From Halobacteriales archaeon QH_7_66_36 (GTDB lineage Archaea; Halobacteriota; Halobacteria; Halobacteriales; Haloarculaceae), in the NCBI GenBank assembly GCA_003021175.1, contig PXQV01000015.1, positions 182,170-246,169 on the forward strand: a stretch of DNA of 64,000 nt, written 5' to 3'. The notes under the pieces are model-generated. The model saw nothing but the letters and a program-made list of their open reading frames with translations. It had not been told where the DNA came from and did no database searches. The translations under genes were made by a program, and so were the position numbers. Shown one piece after another: positions 1 through 8,275 of this stretch. Within the stretch, counting starts at the first letter, position 1. Every line of letters begins with the position of its first letter.

Positions 1-327
1 CTCGTCCACGGCCACCCCGACGACCCCGACCGGTACACGTATCCCCGGATGTTCTCGGCGTCGCTGCTCGGCGACGAGGACGCACTCGTCACGGGCCACA
101 CCCACGTGCAACACCACGAGCGCTACGATGCGGGCGTCGTCTGCAACCCCGGCAGCGTCGGCCAGCCACGCGACGGCGACCCGGACGCGGCGTACGCGCT
201 ACTCGATACCGAGACGCTCGACGTGACGGAGCGGCGTGTCCCGTACGATGTCGAGGCGGTCGTGGAACGGGTTGAATCGGTCGATCTGCCCGCCGAAATC
301 GGGACGCGGCTCCGGAAGGGTCGTTAA
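1..327 (+). CDS. Metallophosphoesterase, YfcE/MJ0936-type, C-terminal part
   Basis: The frame is open from base 1, so the N-terminus lies outside the window; the first internal ATG is at 49. The visible part carries three hallmark pieces of small calcineurin-like phosphodiesterases: an early GHP motif, GHTHVQ (metal-binding histidines), and NPGSVGQPRDGD near the C-terminus. Proteins of this family hydrolyse phosphodiesters with a dinuclear metal centre in the cytoplasm; the substrate is not predictable here. The stop codon overlaps the 3' end of the convergent aspartate kinase gene by 4 bp. Confidence 0.85.
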   Translation, partial: LVHGHPDDPDRYTYPRMFSASLLGDEDALVTGHTHVQHHERYDAGVVCNPGSVGQPRDGDPDAAYALLDTETLDVTERRVPYDVEAVVERVESVDLPAEIGTRLRKGR

Positions 328-1511
328 AACTCGACCGACTGGATCAGCTCCAGCGCCTTCTCGCGCTCGTCCCAGTCGACGAAGACGCCGACTGAGGTGG
401 CCGAGCTGATCACGTCGTGGACGGTGAGGCGGTTCTCCGCGAGCGGGGTGAGCGTCCGGTAGATGGTACCAGGTTCGGTGGGGAGCCCCCCGCCGGTGAC
501 GCGGACGACGGCGAGACCGTCGTCGACAGTCACCGACGAGAGCACGTCGTCGGTGACGACGGCGTCATGGAGGATCGTCTCGGCCTCCTCGGCGTGGGCG
601 GCGTCGACGTAGAAGGTGACGGAGTCCATCCCGCTGGAGACGGCGTCGATGTTGATGTTTGCCTCGGCGAGGGGTGCCGACAGCTCCGAGAGCACGCCCG
701 GCTGGTTGCGGACGGCGCGGCCGGCGACGGTGATACACGACAACTGGCCGTCGCGGAGGTCGATGAGGTTCTCGAACTGCCCCTCGATGTGGGTGCCGCC
801 GGTCAACAGGTCGCCGTGCTGGTAGTGGACGACGCGAACGTCCATTCCCTCGGTCTTGTACGCGAGCGCGGAGGGAGCGATGACCTCTGCCCCTCGAAAG
901 GAGAGGTTGCGGAGTTCGTCGACGGTGATCTCCCCGACGTTGCGGGCCCCCTCGACGACCGTCGGGTCGCCGGTCATCACGCCCTCCACGTCGGTGACGA
1001 TGACGACCTCGTCGGCGTCCATGTAGTTGCCGAGCATGACGGCCGTCGTGTCGGAGCCGCCGCGGCCGAGCGTCGTCACGTTGCCCGCGTGGTCCTGTGC
1101 GAGAAAGCCGGTCACGACGGGGACGAAGCCCTCCTGTGACATCGCGTCGGCCAGCGCCTTCGAGCGGCCCGTCGTCTCGTCCACGTCCACCTCGCCGCGC
1201 TCGTCCGTGACGACCGGCCACTCGCCGTGGCCCGGTTCGAAGAAGCGGGCGTCGACATCGCGGGCGGCCAGCGCCGCCTTCAGCATGCGAACGGCGGTTC
1301 GTTCGCCCATCGAGACGATCTCGGCGCGGTCTGCCTGCTCGGCGTCGAAGCTGATCGCGTCGAGCAGGAAGTCGGTCGTCGACCCCATCGCGCTCGCGAC
1401 GACGGTCACTTCGTGGCCGGCCTCCACCGCCGCGGCGATGGAGTCGGCCGCCCGGTTGACGCGGTCACCGTTCCCGAGCGACGTGCCGCCGAACTTGGCT
1501 ACGACGCGCAT
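324..1511 (-). CDS. lysC: Aspartate kinase
   Basis: Phosphorylates L-aspartate with ATP, the first step of the pathway to threonine, methionine, isoleucine and (in some archaea) lysine. The 395-residue product starts with the amino-acid-kinase signature KFGGTS (residues 6-11), has the nucleotide/aspartate motif GRGGSDTTA around residue 150, and ends with two ACT domains (about residues 255-325 and 335-395) for allosteric control. Length is within the normal range for monofunctional enzymes. The gene stands alone, convergent with the upstream phosphoesterase. Threonine synthase, a later enzyme of the same branch, is encoded separately at 15443-16498. Confidence 0.95.
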   Translation of the reverse strand: MRVVAKFGGTSLGNGDRVNRAADSIAAAVEAGHEVTVVASAMGSTTDFLLDAISFDAEQADRAEIVSMGERTAVRMLKAALAARDVDARFFEPGHGEWPVVTDERGEVDVDETTGRSKALADAMSQEGFVPVVTGFLAQDHAGNVTTLGRGGSDTTAVMLGNYMDADEVVIVTDVEGVMTGDPTVVEGARNVGEITVDELRNLSFRGAEVIAPSALAYKTEGMDVRVVHYQHGDLLTGGTHIEGQFENLIDLRDGQLSCITVAGRAVRNQPGVLSELSAPLAEANINIDAVSSGMDSVTFYVDAAHAEEAETILHDAVVTDDVLSSVTVDDGLAVVRVTGGGLPTEPGTIYRTLTPLAENRLTVHDVISSATSVGVFVDWDEREKALELIQSVEF

Positions 1512-1597
1512 TCGATCACCCGAACTGCCGTACGGTCGTGCATGGGAGCCTTACCCTACCGGACGGGATAATCCCTTCCATGCACGGAAGCGTTGCC

Positions 1598-2767
1598 TCA
1601 CCCGTCCGAGGGCGAGGGCGTCGAATCCGCAGCCGCGCCGTCGCCCACCGGCGTCGTCTTGCTCGCCGTCGCGTCCGACGAGGGGGCCTCGGTTTCGGGA
1701 TCCGTCTCGTCGGCCGGCTCTGCGGGCGGTTCCGTTGCCGTCTCTCCCTCCTCGGCGGGTTCCTCCTCCGCTGCCATCTGCGCCTTCGGGTCGAAGGTGA
1801 CCATCCCGGTGCCGGCGGTGTACTCGTAGGCGCGCCACTCCGGCACCACCAGCGCGCCGTTGAGCTTCCGGATGCGCGCCTGTTTGATCAGCGCGTCCGG
1901 CACGATCTCGTCGTTGAGCCGGAGTTCCACTAGCCCGTCCATCACGTACGCCAAGTCGTGGGGGAACTGGTCGCCGCCGCCACCGCCGCCACCCAGCGCG
2001 GCCCCGGCGAACACGGGGACGAAGCGGCCCTTACACACGTCGGCGCGTACGTCCTTCACGAAGTCGTACGCCTGTACCGGCTGGACGAGCGTGCCAAGCT
2101 CCGTGAGCGAGTCGACGATGACGATTCCCTCGTCGACCATCCCTCGGCCTTCGAGTGCGTTGTCGAGTTTGTTGCCCACCTCGTTGATGTCGCTCGGGTC
2201 GCGGACGGTCGTCGTGGCCTCGCGGGCCACGTCCGAGAGGTAGACGTTCAACTCGTCCATCCGCTCGAACAGGCGGTCGCGGTCGTCCAGCCGGTAGGTG
2301 AAACAGTCGACGATGTGGAACTGGTCCCGCTCCAGATACGGGAGCACGTTCCAGTCTAACGTGAGGAACTGCTGGACGACCGCGCTCGGCGGCTCCTGAA
2401 ACGACACGAGAACGACCGGCTCGCCCCGCTGGAGCGCCCGCCACACCAGCTCCGCGCCCACCGCTCGGTCGCGCGTCCCGGCCTCGCTGGAGACGAGGAC
2501 GAACGCGTTGCGCGGGAACCCCTGCGGCAGCGACGCGTCCAGCGCCGACACGCCCGGCTGTAACAGGTGGTGGCCGTGGTACTCCGTCAGCGGCTCGCCG
2601 GTTTCGGTCAGTCGGTCCCGACACGCCTCGGAGCAGAACACCCGCTCGGTGCCGTCGACCGTCGCCTCGACGGCGGCGTCCGGTATCGGGAGCCGGCAGA
2701 ACGCGCAACTCGCCGCCGACTCGTCGTCGCCGGGTGGCGACCCTGCCCCGTCAGTCCCCTCGCTCAT
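1598..2767 (-). CDS. RecA/KaiC/GvpD-like protein with N-terminal zinc finger (HTR-like)
   Basis: 389 residues. The N-terminus holds CAFC...FCSEACRD (residues ~17-50), a treble-clef/TRASH-like zinc site. Residues ~75-320 resemble the RecA-superfamily HTR-like proteins of haloarchaea: a strand running into a P-loop position, then DEGIVIVDSLTEL as a Walker-B-like strand. The P-loop is degenerate (SSEAGTRDR, no GKT), so ATP hydrolysis is doubtful. The last ~65 residues are a low-complexity Glu/Thr/Pro tail, probably disordered. A glycine run (GGGGGGGD) lies near residue 260. No operon partner is evident. A regulatory or scaffold role is inferred; no function is established from the sequence. Confidence 0.75.
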   Translation of the reverse strand: MSEGTDGAGSPPGDDESAASCAFCRLPIPDAAVEATVDGTERVFCSEACRDRLTETGEPLTEYHGHHLLQPGVSALDASLPQGFPRNAFVLVSSEAGTRDRAVGAELVWRALQRGEPVVLVSFQEPPSAVVQQFLTLDWNVLPYLERDQFHIVDCFTYRLDDRDRLFERMDELNVYLSDVAREATTTVRDPSDINEVGNKLDNALEGRGMVDEGIVIVDSLTELGTLVQPVQAYDFVKDVRADVCKGRFVPVFAGAALGGGGGGGDQFPHDLAYVMDGLVELRLNDEIVPDALIKQARIRKLNGALVVPEWRAYEYTAGTGMVTFDPKAQMAAEEEPAEEGETATEPPAEPADETDPETEAPSSDATASKTTPVGDGAAADSTPSPSDG

Positions 2768-2843
2768 GTGCCGGCGTACGTCCTCATCCCCCGAACGCGT
2801 TTCGGTCGGCCGACACGCAGACTTGGGCGCGACCGTTACGCCG

Positions 2844-2972
2844 GGTAGCGTTCGGATGAGCGGGTCGTCGCTCGACTACGTAACCGTGGCGGGTGGGACT
2901 GAAAGGGGCCGGCGGCTTTCTATACCCTGTTGCTGGCACATCCAACCACATTGCGCTTATCCGAACACTACC
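2844..2972. mobile_element. MITE-like element B, short 129-bp form with both inverted ends
   Basis: Left end GGTAGCGTTCGGATGAGC and right end (reverse complement) GGTAGTGTTCGGATAAGC match at 16 of 18 positions. The flanking 8-mers TTACGCCG (2836-2843) and TCACGGCG (2973-2980) agree at 6 of 8, which could be a decayed 8-bp target duplication. Positions 2888-2910 are identical over 23 bases to 34114-34136 in the longer relative at 34070-34333. There is no ORF inside, so this looks like an internally deleted non-autonomous element. It separates the divergent genes at 1598-2767 and 3022-3447. Confidence 0.6.
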
Positions 2973-3021
2973 TCACGGCGCGGCCGACCGTTGAAGTGTG
3001 GCGCACGCGTTATCGACTCGC

Positions 3022-3447
3022 ATGGAGGTGCGCGACGCCGTCGAGGCGGACGCCGAACGGATGGCAGAGTTGACCGGGTCACCGACGGACGTGATGCGAA
3101 ATCTCGTCCACGACCGAACAGTCGTGGTCGCCTACGAGGGGAACCCGGAGACGGACCCGACGGCAGCCCACCCTCGCAAGGGCGAGGAGACGCTCGGCTT
3201 CGTCTCCTACGACGTCCAGCGACAGACGGTCCACGTGACACAGATCGAGGGGACACCCGAAGCCTGTGACCGACTGCTCGACGAACCGGTCGGCTTCGCG
3301 GCACGAGAGGGGATGGACGCGGAGCTGCTCGTCGCGGTCGACGACGAAGAGCTCCGAAACGTCGCGAAGAACGCCGGCTTCACCAACCACGGCGAGGGGC
3401 CGCGGTTCGAGGGTGTCCGGACGGTTCGCTACCGGCGAGAGCCGTAG
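3022..3447 (+). CDS. GNAT-like acetyltransferase-fold protein
   Basis: About 141 residues from ATG 3022 (MEVRDAVEADAERMAEL); a GTG at 2998 would add eight residues, but the ATG places the beta-1/alpha-1 opening of a GNAT fold right at the N-terminus. The start 'VRDAVEADAERMAEL', the central strand LGFVSYDV and the late AKNAGFTNHGEGPRFEG (seen in many N-acetyltransferases just before the last strand) support the fold. The acetyl-CoA pyrophosphate loop is not canonical, so substrate and activity are uncertain. It sits immediately downstream of repeat element B and is convergent with the Fe-S oxidoreductase gene 6 bp away. Confidence 0.6.
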   Translation: MEVRDAVEADAERMAELTGSPTDVMRNLVHDRTVVVAYEGNPETDPTAAHPRKGEETLGFVSYDVQRQTVHVTQIEGTPEACDRLLDEPVGFAAREGMDAELLVAVDDEELRNVAKNAGFTNHGEGPRFEGVRTVRYRREP

Positions 3448-3453
3448 CTCCCC

Positions 3454-5688
3454 TCAGCTATCCGCGGGCGCGATGTCGCCCGTCGCCTCTGCTTCGACCG
3501 TCTCGGTCGCCCGGTTCGCGTCGATTGCCTCGACGACCAACTCCGCGACGTCGACGATCTCGATGTCGTTCTCGAAGTCACCTGTCTTGCGGCCGTCCTC
3601 GTACATCGTCATGCACATCGGGCAGGCGACGACGAACTTCTCGATGGCCGCGCCGGCGTCGGTGTCTTCGAGCGCCTCGCGGAGTCGCTCCTCGCTCGGC
3701 TTCTCCTCTTCCTCCTGTTCGAGCCAGAGGCCACCGCCACCCCCGCCACAGCAGAAGGAGTTGTCGCGGTTGCGCGGCATCTCGTGGAGGTCACAGCCGG
3801 TCGCGCGGACGAGTTCGCGCGGCGCCTCGTACTCGTCGTTGTACCGGCCGAGGTGGCAGGGGTCGTGGTAGGTGACGGTGTAATCGAGTTCCGTCCCCGA
3901 CAGGCCGAGCGCGTTCCGGTCGACCAGTTCCTCGACCACCTGCGTCCAGTGGTACACGTCGACCTCGCCGTCGGCGTTCCACGGCTCCTCGACGTCGAAC
4001 GGCATCATCGGGTCGTCGGCGAACTCCGCGAAGTCCACCTCCGGATACTCGTTTTTGAACGTGTTGTACGAGTGCGGGTCGGTACAGACGATCTTCTCGA
4101 ACTCGCAGTCCTCGAACGTCTCGACGTGGTGGCCCGCGAGTTCGACGTAGAGGAACTCCTCGCCGACCCGGCGGATGTCGTTGCCGTCGTACTTCTCGTC
4201 GTCGAAGAGGATACCGAAGCTCACGTCCGCGGCGTCGAAGATGCGCGCCAGCGACTCCGCGACCTGCTTGTTCCGGTCGTCGTAGGAGGGGTAGTCGCCG
4301 ACGTACCAGAGATACTCCACCTCGCGCTCGCGGGCGTCGGGCACCTCCACGTCCACCCCGTCGGTCCAGTCGCCGCGCGTCCGCTGGCTGTTGCCGAAGG
4401 TGTTCCCCTTCTGCATCACGTTCTGGAACACGTCCTGCAGGCTCGACTGGATGTCACCCTGATCGGTGAGCTGTCGGTTCAGCCGGGTGAAGCTCTTCAG
4501 GTGCTCGATCTCGACCGGACAGGCGTCCATGCAGGCCATACACGACATGCACGACTCCATCGTCTCGGCGGCGATGACGCTCTCGCCTCCGTCGGCGACG
4601 ATGTCCCTGGTATCGCCGCCGGCGTCGACGGCCTCGCGGTACTGTTTCAGGTCGAGGATCACGTCCCGCGGGTCAAGATCACGACCGGACGCCTTCGCGG
4701 GACACACCGACGAACACCGCCCGCACTTCGTACAGGCGTCCTGATCGAGCAGCTCCTTCCACGAGAAGGAGTCGATGGACTCCGCGCCTGTATCCGCGTC
4801 AAGGGCGGCGGGCACGCCGGGGAGACGCTTGCCCGCCTGCGCGTCGCGCGCGACGATGTTGGCGAACGACGACACCATGTGGAACGGCTTCGCGTACGGG
4901 ATGGCGGCGATGAAGACGAACGCGAGCAGCGCGTGTGACCACCACATGACCGGGTACGCGGCGGCGGCCATCGCGGGCGTCACGCCGGCCACCTGCAACA
5001 CGTCGGCGACGAACCAGCCGACGAAGGACACCTGTTCGAAGCTCGTGAACTCCACCGCGCCGTCGACGATCTCGGCCGTGCCGAGGATGCGCAGTCCCTC
5101 TTGGAGATAGCCGCCGACGCCGAGGAGAAACAGCGACCAGACGAGGAAGTCGTCCTCCCGAGACGTGTGTTTCCCGCGGAGGCGGTCGGTCCGCACGACG
5201 TAGCGTCGCCACAGCGCCACGGAGACGCCGGCGACGAACAGCAGTCCCATCGCGTCCATCACGAGCGAGTAGGAGAGATAGAAGTCGCCGACGAAGAAGG
5301 ACTGTCGCTCGCCAGCCAGCAGGGCCGTGAGATTGCGATAGACGTCGATGTCGATGGCGAGGATGGTTGTCCCGATGAGCAGCGTCATGAAGCCCCAGAA
5401 GATGAACGCGTGCATCACGCCGCCGACGAGATCACGGTTGAACTGCTTCTCGTTCGAGCCGACGATCTTCGCCGCGCGGACGATTCGCCCCGAGAGGTCG
5501 TCGAGTCTGTCGAACCAGTCGTCGTCCCCCTCCGCGTAGCGCGCGAACCGCCCGTACACGCCGTACGCGAAGACGATCAGCGTCAGCGTCGCGAGATAAT
5601 AGAAGACGAGCTCACCGACCGGAGAGATGCCCCAGAACGTCTCCCGTGTGACGGTCCCACCCGTCTGTAACGGCGCGGTAATCGGCAT
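3454..5688 (-). CDS. Membrane-bound Fe-S oxidoreductase, HdrD-like with NarI-like membrane domain
   Basis: 744 residues. The first ~285 residues contain about six membrane helices resembling the nitrate-reductase-gamma/HdrE haem-b subunit. Two 4Fe-4S motifs follow: CTKCGRCSSVCP (about residue 318) and CMSCMACMDACP (about residue 380). The C-terminal part has one clear cysteine-rich CCG domain (DPCHLGRY...FCCGGGGGG...CPMCM), as in heterodisulfide-reductase D and GlpC-type proteins. The first CCG repeat seems to have lost its cysteines. It probably moves electrons between a cytoplasmic donor and the menaquinone pool; EtfBA encoded at 58654-60416 is a possible but unproven partner. A run of glycines and glutamates separates the last two cysteine groups. 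Confidence 0.88.
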   Translation of the reverse strand: MPITAPLQTGGTVTRETFWGISPVGELVFYYLATLTLIVFAYGVYGRFARYAEGDDDWFDRLDDLSGRIVRAAKIVGSNEKQFNRDLVGGVMHAFIFWGFMTLLIGTTILAIDIDVYRNLTALLAGERQSFFVGDFYLSYSLVMDAMGLLFVAGVSVALWRRYVVRTDRLRGKHTSREDDFLVWSLFLLGVGGYLQEGLRILGTAEIVDGAVEFTSFEQVSFVGWFVADVLQVAGVTPAMAAAAYPVMWWSHALLAFVFIAAIPYAKPFHMVSSFANIVARDAQAGKRLPGVPAALDADTGAESIDSFSWKELLDQDACTKCGRCSSVCPAKASGRDLDPRDVILDLKQYREAVDAGGDTRDIVADGGESVIAAETMESCMSCMACMDACPVEIEHLKSFTRLNRQLTDQGDIQSSLQDVFQNVMQKGNTFGNSQRTRGDWTDGVDVEVPDAREREVEYLWYVGDYPSYDDRNKQVAESLARIFDAADVSFGILFDDEKYDGNDIRRVGEEFLYVELAGHHVETFEDCEFEKIVCTDPHSYNTFKNEYPEVDFAEFADDPMMPFDVEEPWNADGEVDVYHWTQVVEELVDRNALGLSGTELDYTVTYHDPCHLGRYNDEYEAPRELVRATGCDLHEMPRNRDNSFCCGGGGGGLWLEQEEEEKPSEERLREALEDTDAGAAIEKFVVACPMCMTMYEDGRKTGDFENDIEIVDVAELVVEAIDANRATETVEAEATGDIAPADS

Positions 5689-5848
5689 ATAGGGTCACAG
5701 GCAAGCGACAGGTTAAATCTTCTCAACCCCTCCCTGCGTGCGAGTCTCGCAAACTGCGGCGTAGCGTCACCCGCCAGCACACACGTCAGGCAAGCCCGGC
5801 TACGACCCCGCATTCATAAGTGAATCGACGCCGTCAGCTACCGTTCCG

Positions 5849-6445
5849 ATGGACGAAAAGACAGAAGAGCTCCGGGACATATTCATGGACGTTTCCGAGG
5901 AGGAAACCGTCACCGAGCAGCAGGACGACGACCGGGGCTCACTGGCCGAAGGCGGGGGAGATGCCGCCCAGATAGCGGACGTGATAGTCGAGATGCGCGA
6001 CCGCTACGACTTCTCCACGGAGCTGGCCGACGACGACTTGGTGCGCGTCGTTCGCGGCTACTTCGACGGCTCATCGGACGCGACGATAGCCGACGACCTC
6101 GGCGTCGCCCGCGACACGGTCGTCCGCGCCCGTCTCGACCTCCACCTGCTCCGCGACCGCGACACCGAAGCGCCGATCGAACTGTCGGCGCTCCGCGAGC
6201 AACTCGACGGCGGCGCGACGACGAGCGACGCGGCCGACGCGCTCGACATCTCCGAATCCACCGTCCGTCGCTACCGTCGCGTACTCGACGCACAGGCCGA
6301 ATCGCGCCGCGTCTCGGCGCGGTTCCAATCCGCGCTCGCCGATGCCGCCCCCGACGCAGACCTCTCTGGTCGCATGACTGACGAGGCGACCGAAGACGGA
6401 CTGGAAGACGCTACGGAAGGCATGGAGACGAACGTCTCCTTCTGA
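5849..6445 (+). CDS. Helix-turn-helix protein, conditioned-medium-induced protein 4 family
   Basis: 198 residues, strongly acidic, soluble. Two helix-turn-helix-like segments are visible: SSDATIADDLGVARDTVVRA (about residue 75) and TTSDAADALDISESTVRRYR (about residue 130). I recall the N-terminus (MDEKTEELRDIF) and overall layout as those of the haloarchaeal family annotated 'conditioned medium-induced protein 4'; this is memory, not a search. A likely promoter is CATTCATAAG at 5811-5820, ~30 bases before the ATG, suggesting a leaderless mRNA. Monocistronic, divergent from the Fe-S oxidoreductase. DNA binding and a regulatory role are inferred from the HTH segments. Confidence 0.7.
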   Translation: MDEKTEELRDIFMDVSEEETVTEQQDDDRGSLAEGGGDAAQIADVIVEMRDRYDFSTELADDDLVRVVRGYFDGSSDATIADDLGVARDTVVRARLDLHLLRDRDTEAPIELSALREQLDGGATTSDAADALDISESTVRRYRRVLDAQAESRRVSARFQSALADAAPDADLSGRMTDEATEDGLEDATEGMETNVSF

Positions 6446-6533
6446 ATAGCCGCTCGTTTGCGGTCGCCGCCGCTTCGCGACAGCCGCTGTAGACTGGGCT
6501 TCACTAAAGACGACCTGTGGACTGTGCCGAGAC

Positions 6534-6541
6534 TTTATATA
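6534..6541 (+). promoter_or_regulatory. TATA-like box TTTATATA
   Basis: TTTATATA preceded by GAGAC is close to the archaeal TATA consensus. No annotated start codon lies at the usual distance: the next gene starts ~350 bases away. Transcription would begin around 6560-6567, just before the inverted repeats at 6579-6651. Confidence 0.45.
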
Positions 6542-6578
6542 CGAATCCGCGGCCAGCCTCCTCGTGACCTGACCGTCG

Positions 6579-6651
6579 CACGGGCGGAACTCGACGGGAG
6601 CGCGGCTCACCCGCCCGTGTTTGGAGCGACTGAGCCGCCTGTTAGCCAAAC
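6579..6651 (+). ncRNA. Candidate small structured RNA
   Basis: CACGGGCGG (6579-6587) pairs perfectly with CCGCCCGTG (6611-6619), and GTTTGG (6619-6624) pairs with CCAAAC (6646-6651); one base is shared between the two stems. The pair lies ~15 bases after the expected start from the TATA-like box at 6534. The sequence lacks a recognisable C/D-box, SRP or RNase P core. The ends are not known. This is a prediction from structure and promoter position only. Confidence 0.3.
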
Positions 6652-6782
6652 CGTGTGACGCACACGTCGTTCACCGCCACGAGCGCCGCCCCCCGCTCGG
6701 CGAACGACCCCGTCCTCGGCCACTCGACGGGCTCGGTGACGCCGAGTCGGTCCAGAACCGACGTACACTTTGACGCTCTCAC
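6642..6782 (-). CDS. Possible 46-residue protein
   Basis: From GTG 6782 to TAA 6642. The second half (LGVTEPVEWPRTGSFAERG and onwards) has typical haloarchaeal codon choice with G/C in nearly every third position. The first ten codons do not, and a better-looking N-terminus is in another frame starting at 6804. It could be a small gene with a frameshift, or chance. No family recognised. Confidence 0.2.
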   Translation of the reverse strand: MRASKCTSVLDRLGVTEPVEWPRTGSFAERGAALVAVNDVCVTRFG

Positions 6783-6890
6783 CCTTAGCTGTCGACATCG
6801 TCATCCAGACGCAGAGGCCGTCGCCGGCCCCCTCGTGAGCGTTGAGCGACGTTCCGGTAGCATAAACTCCCTCGTCGTGAAGCCCGACGT

Positions 6891-8273
6891 ATGGACCGGG
6901 CTCGGCTGCGACGGGTCTGGCGGCGAACGGTCGGCCTCTCCGGGCCGGTCGCCGCCGAGACGGTCGTCCGGACGGCCATGCGGACGACCGACGTGTTCGT
7001 CGTGGCGCTGTTCTCGCCGGCGGCCGTCGTCGCCGTCGGCCTCGGTGATCTCTACGCGCGGTTCCCGCTGCGGGTCGGACTGGGGCTCGGCGGCGGCGCC
7101 ATCGCGCTCTCCTCGCAGGACACCGGCGCGGACGCGGCGACGACCCGCGACGAGGCCATCACACAGGCGCTCCTCATGGGCCTTCTCGCCGGAATACCGA
7201 TCGCAGTCGGTGGCCTCCTCTTCGGCGAGGCGGCCATCCGCGTGTTCGGCGCGAGCAACGAAGTCGTCACCGTCGGGGCGACGTACGTCGCCGTCGTGTT
7301 AGCGACTGCGCCGGCCCGCCACGTCACGCTCATCGGCGCACGCTCGTTGCAGGGCACCGGCGACACCCGGACGCCGATGTACATCAACGCCGTCGCGAAC
7401 CTCGTCAACATCGCCGGGTCGGTCACGCTCGGCCTCGGCCTGTTCGGCGCGCCGCGGTTAGAGGTGCTCGGCGTTGGTCTCGCGACCGCGGGCGCGAACG
7501 TACTCACGGCGGGACTCTTCCTGAGTGCTATCGCCGCCGACCGAACCGCGCCGTCGTTCGTCCGGCCGCGCGACCCCGTTATCGCGAAGCAACTCCTGCG
7601 CGTCGCTGTGCCCCGTGCCATTGAGGGGTTCGCCTCCGAGGCCGCCCAGTTCCCGTTCAACGCGCTCCTGCTGTCGTTTCCGGCCGGCGAAGCCATCACC
7701 GCGGGCTTCCAGATCGGGCGACGGCTCTACCAGCAGGCGACCGCGCCGGTGTCGCGCGGCTTCAGCGTCGCGGCGTCGATACTCGTCGGACAGTCGCTCG
7801 GGAGTGGCGACACCGACGCCGCGCGCTACGAGGGCCGCGCCGTGACGGCGCTGGGCGTCATTCTCGTCGGCGCGGCGGGACTGCTGCTGGCTGCGCTCTC
7901 GCGGCCGGCGGTCGGCCTCTTTACCGACGACCCGGAGACGGTGCGGTTCGCGGTCGCGTTCGTGCGACTGTACGCGCTCTCGGGGGTCGCGCTGGCGACG
8001 TTCGGGACGATGTCGGGGAGTCTCCGCGGTGCCAGCGAGACGCGAATCCCGTTCTTGGCACGCACGACGGGCATGTTCGGGCTGTTCCTCGGTGCCTCGT
8101 GGCTGCTCGGCTCGGTCCTCGGCTTCGGACCGCTCGGCGTGTACGCGGGTATCGGCGCCGCCTACGTCTGGATGGCCCTCGCCGTGCTGTGGGGCTTCGA
8201 GCGAACGGGATGGGCCGGGCGCGCCGCGACGATGATGGCCGAGCGAGGCACAGAGACGGCGAGCGACGACTGA
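6891..8273 (+). CDS. MATE family multidrug/sodium antiporter-type exporter
   Basis: 460 residues with about twelve hydrophobic helices in two homologous halves, as in MATE transporters. N-terminal features include LSGPVAAETVVRTAMRTTDV and, after helix 1-2, VGLGDLYARFPLRVGLGLGGGA; the second half begins near VPRAIEGFASEAAQFPFN. MATE proteins export organic cations or metabolites using Na+ or H+ gradients; in a haloarchaeon Na+ is plausible, but the substrate is unknown. It is convergent with the citrate synthase gene, the stops being 2 bp apart. Start ATG 6891 gives a short basic N-terminus before helix 1. Confidence 0.92.
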   Translation: MDRARLRRVWRRTVGLSGPVAAETVVRTAMRTTDVFVVALFSPAAVVAVGLGDLYARFPLRVGLGLGGGAIALSSQDTGADAATTRDEAITQALLMGLLAGIPIAVGGLLFGEAAIRVFGASNEVVTVGATYVAVVLATAPARHVTLIGARSLQGTGDTRTPMYINAVANLVNIAGSVTLGLGLFGAPRLEVLGVGLATAGANVLTAGLFLSAIAADRTAPSFVRPRDPVIAKQLLRVAVPRAIEGFASEAAQFPFNALLLSFPAGEAITAGFQIGRRLYQQATAPVSRGFSVAASILVGQSLGSGDTDAARYEGRAVTALGVILVGAAGLLLAALSRPAVGLFTDDPETVRFAVAFVRLYALSGVALATFGTMSGSLRGASETRIPFLARTTGMFGLFLGASWLLGSVLGFGPLGVYAGIGAAYVWMALAVLWGFERTGWAGRAATMMAERGTETASDD

Positions 8274-8275
8274 CC

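Larger units (their letters stand above)
6446..6890. other. 445-bp intergenic region
   Basis: No long credible gene. It contains a good TATA-like box (6534-6541), two strong inverted repeats just downstream (6579-6651) and a weak minus-strand reading frame (6642-6782). On the minus strand a start MTMSTAKGESVKVYVG (6804 downwards) looks codon-like but runs out of frame with the better-looking downstream segment, so a small frame-disrupted gene is possible. Confidence 0.6.
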
